The notes under the pieces are model-generated. The model did not search any database. It was given only the letters and a program-made list of their open reading frames with translations, and was not told the origin of the DNA. 64,000 bases of DNA from Streptomyces sp. NBC_01454 (GTDB lineage Bacteria; Actinomycetota; Actinomycetes; Streptomycetales; Streptomycetaceae), in the NCBI RefSeq assembly GCF_036227565.1, contig NZ_CP109460.1, forward strand, positions 8,184,001-8,248,000, given 5' to 3'. This document shows positions 63,344 to 64,000 of the stretch, one piece after another. Every line of letters starts with the position of its first letter. Within the stretch, counting starts at the first letter, position 1. Position numbers and translations under genes: made by a program.

Positions 63344-64000
63344 TCAGGATTCCCGTGTCGGGCGGGGCGGCAGCCGCAGCGCTTCGCCGGCGTCCGCGAA
63401 GAACGGCGGTGCGACCACGCTCAGGCCCCCGTCGACGACCAGCGTCTGGCCGGTGACATATCCGGCGCCCTCACCCAGCAGGAAGGCGACGGTGTCGGCC
63501 ATCTCCTGGACGGTGCCGGGTCGCCCGGCAGGGATGCGATCCAGGACGCCGCGCATGTCGGGCATGCCCTCGATGCCGTAGAAGTAGGCGAGCGAGTCGG
63601 AATCGATCAGGCCGCCGTTCACCGCATTGACGTTGATGCCGTACGGCGCGAACTCGACCGCCATGTAACGCACCCAGGCCTCGATCGCCGCCTTCATCCC
63701 GCCGAGTGCGGCGTATGTCGGGTAGGCGCGGACCGATCCGTAGGACGACAGCGCGACGATCCGGCCGCCGTCGTCCATGAGCCTGACCGCCTGCTGGGCG
63801 CCGAGCACGAAGGGGCGCAGGTTCATGGCGTAGGAGCGGTCCAGGTGGTGCTGGCCGAGGTCGAGGATGTTCTTGAAGACGCTGGCGGCGGCGTTGGAGA
63901 CGAAGTGGTCCAGGCGTCCGTAGCGACGAGCGACCTCGTCGAACAGTGCCGTGACGCCTTCCGCCGTCTCGACGTCGGCCTGGACGGCACAGCCCCGGCC
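63344..64000 (-). CDS. FabL-like SDR (enoyl-ACP reductase type), 5' end beyond the window
   Basis: The frame is open from base 64000 to the stop at 63344, about 218 residues, and lacks the cofactor motif that lies outside. The visible part has HFVSNAAASVFKNILDLGQH, GGRIVALSSYGSVRAYPTY and YAALGGMKAAIEAWVRYMAV. The Tyr-x6-Lys spacing is that of FabL-type enoyl-ACP reductases (type III) rather than the Tyr-x3-Lys of classical SDRs. The end reads GAGYVTGQTLVVDGGLSVV. It is the first visible gene of an operon with the FadH-like reductase. Confidence 0.85.
   Translation of the reverse strand, partial: GRGCAVQADVETAEGVTALFDEVARRYGRLDHFVSNAAASVFKNILDLGQHHLDRSYAMNLRPFVLGAQQAVRLMDDGGRIVALSSYGSVRAYPTYAALGGMKAAIEAWVRYMAVEFAPYGINVNAVNGGLIDSDSLAYFYGIEGMPDMRGVLDRIPAGRPGTVQEMADTVAFLLGEGAGYVTGQTLVVDGGLSVVAPPFFADAGEALRLPPRPTRES

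Overview
The window is high-GC actinobacterial DNA that reads as Streptomyces. It has many GTG and TTG starts, rare TTA (bldA-type) codons, SpoIIE-type phosphatases with SigB-like sigma control, a 2-methylisoborneol operon with a cyclic-nucleotide-binding encapsulin, a secreted microbial transglutaminase, a LAL-type LuxR regulator and many IS5, IS701 and ISL3 remnants. The density of decayed transposases, gene fragments and accessory genes suggests a chromosome arm, but position alone cannot prove it.

1-14 kb is a stress and signalling block: a CHASE3/HAMP histidine kinase co-transcribed with a response-regulator/PP2C phosphatase, a ferritin-like protein, two cation-diffusion transporters, a GH15 enzyme and GlgX (glycogen/trehalose metabolism), CsbD, a small hydrophobic protein, two RsbW-like ATP-binding proteins and a SigB/F-type sigma factor. 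This fits a partner-switching general or osmotic stress regulon.

14-22 kb is accessory DNA. A lamin-tail-domain secreted protein with a His/Gly tail is followed by a 2157-bp unit at 15524-17680: two 342-bp, about 99% identical inverted repeats flank an AlkZ-like DNA glycosylase gene plus the 3' end of an oxidoreductase gene, and the whole is bounded by a 5-bp direct repeat. Small conserved genes, DUF1918 and DUF1259 genes and decayed fragments follow.

22-26 kb is the 2-methylisoborneol operon: Family 2B encapsulin shell, terpene cyclase cargo and GPP 2-C-methyltransferase. The cyclase has a short N-terminus and an altered metal-binding motif. 25.7-38.6 kb holds ordinary accessory genes (Lrp/LysE pair, GNATs, nucleotidyltransferase, orphan solute-binding lipoprotein, DUF2975/XRE pair, FAD oxidoreductase, RibD-like reductase, DUF4404) mixed with fragments of thioesterase, kinase and DsbA-like genes.

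38.9-41 kb carries a transglutaminase zymogen gene with a TTA codon and a neighbouring secreted protein of unknown function. 41-57 kb is a transposon graveyard. It includes an IS701-like element (41951-43781) with perfect terminal repeats, a CTAA target duplication, a frameshifted transposase and a VOC/glyoxalase-fold passenger gene inside its ends. It also has five degenerate IS5-type copies and an ISL3 fragment. Between them lie an SDR, a PPOX-like protein, two methyltransferases and a three-gene operon of an EF-hand protein, an acyl-CoA oxidase (TTA codon) and a cytochrome P450 (3' frameshift).

55-64 kb has a class II DAHP synthase, a decayed SARP regulator, a large LAL regulator with a TTA codon and, convergent with it, an operon of a FabL-like SDR (cut by the window end) and a FadH-like flavoprotein. 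These look like pieces of a secondary-metabolism locus, but no assembly-line enzyme is visible here.
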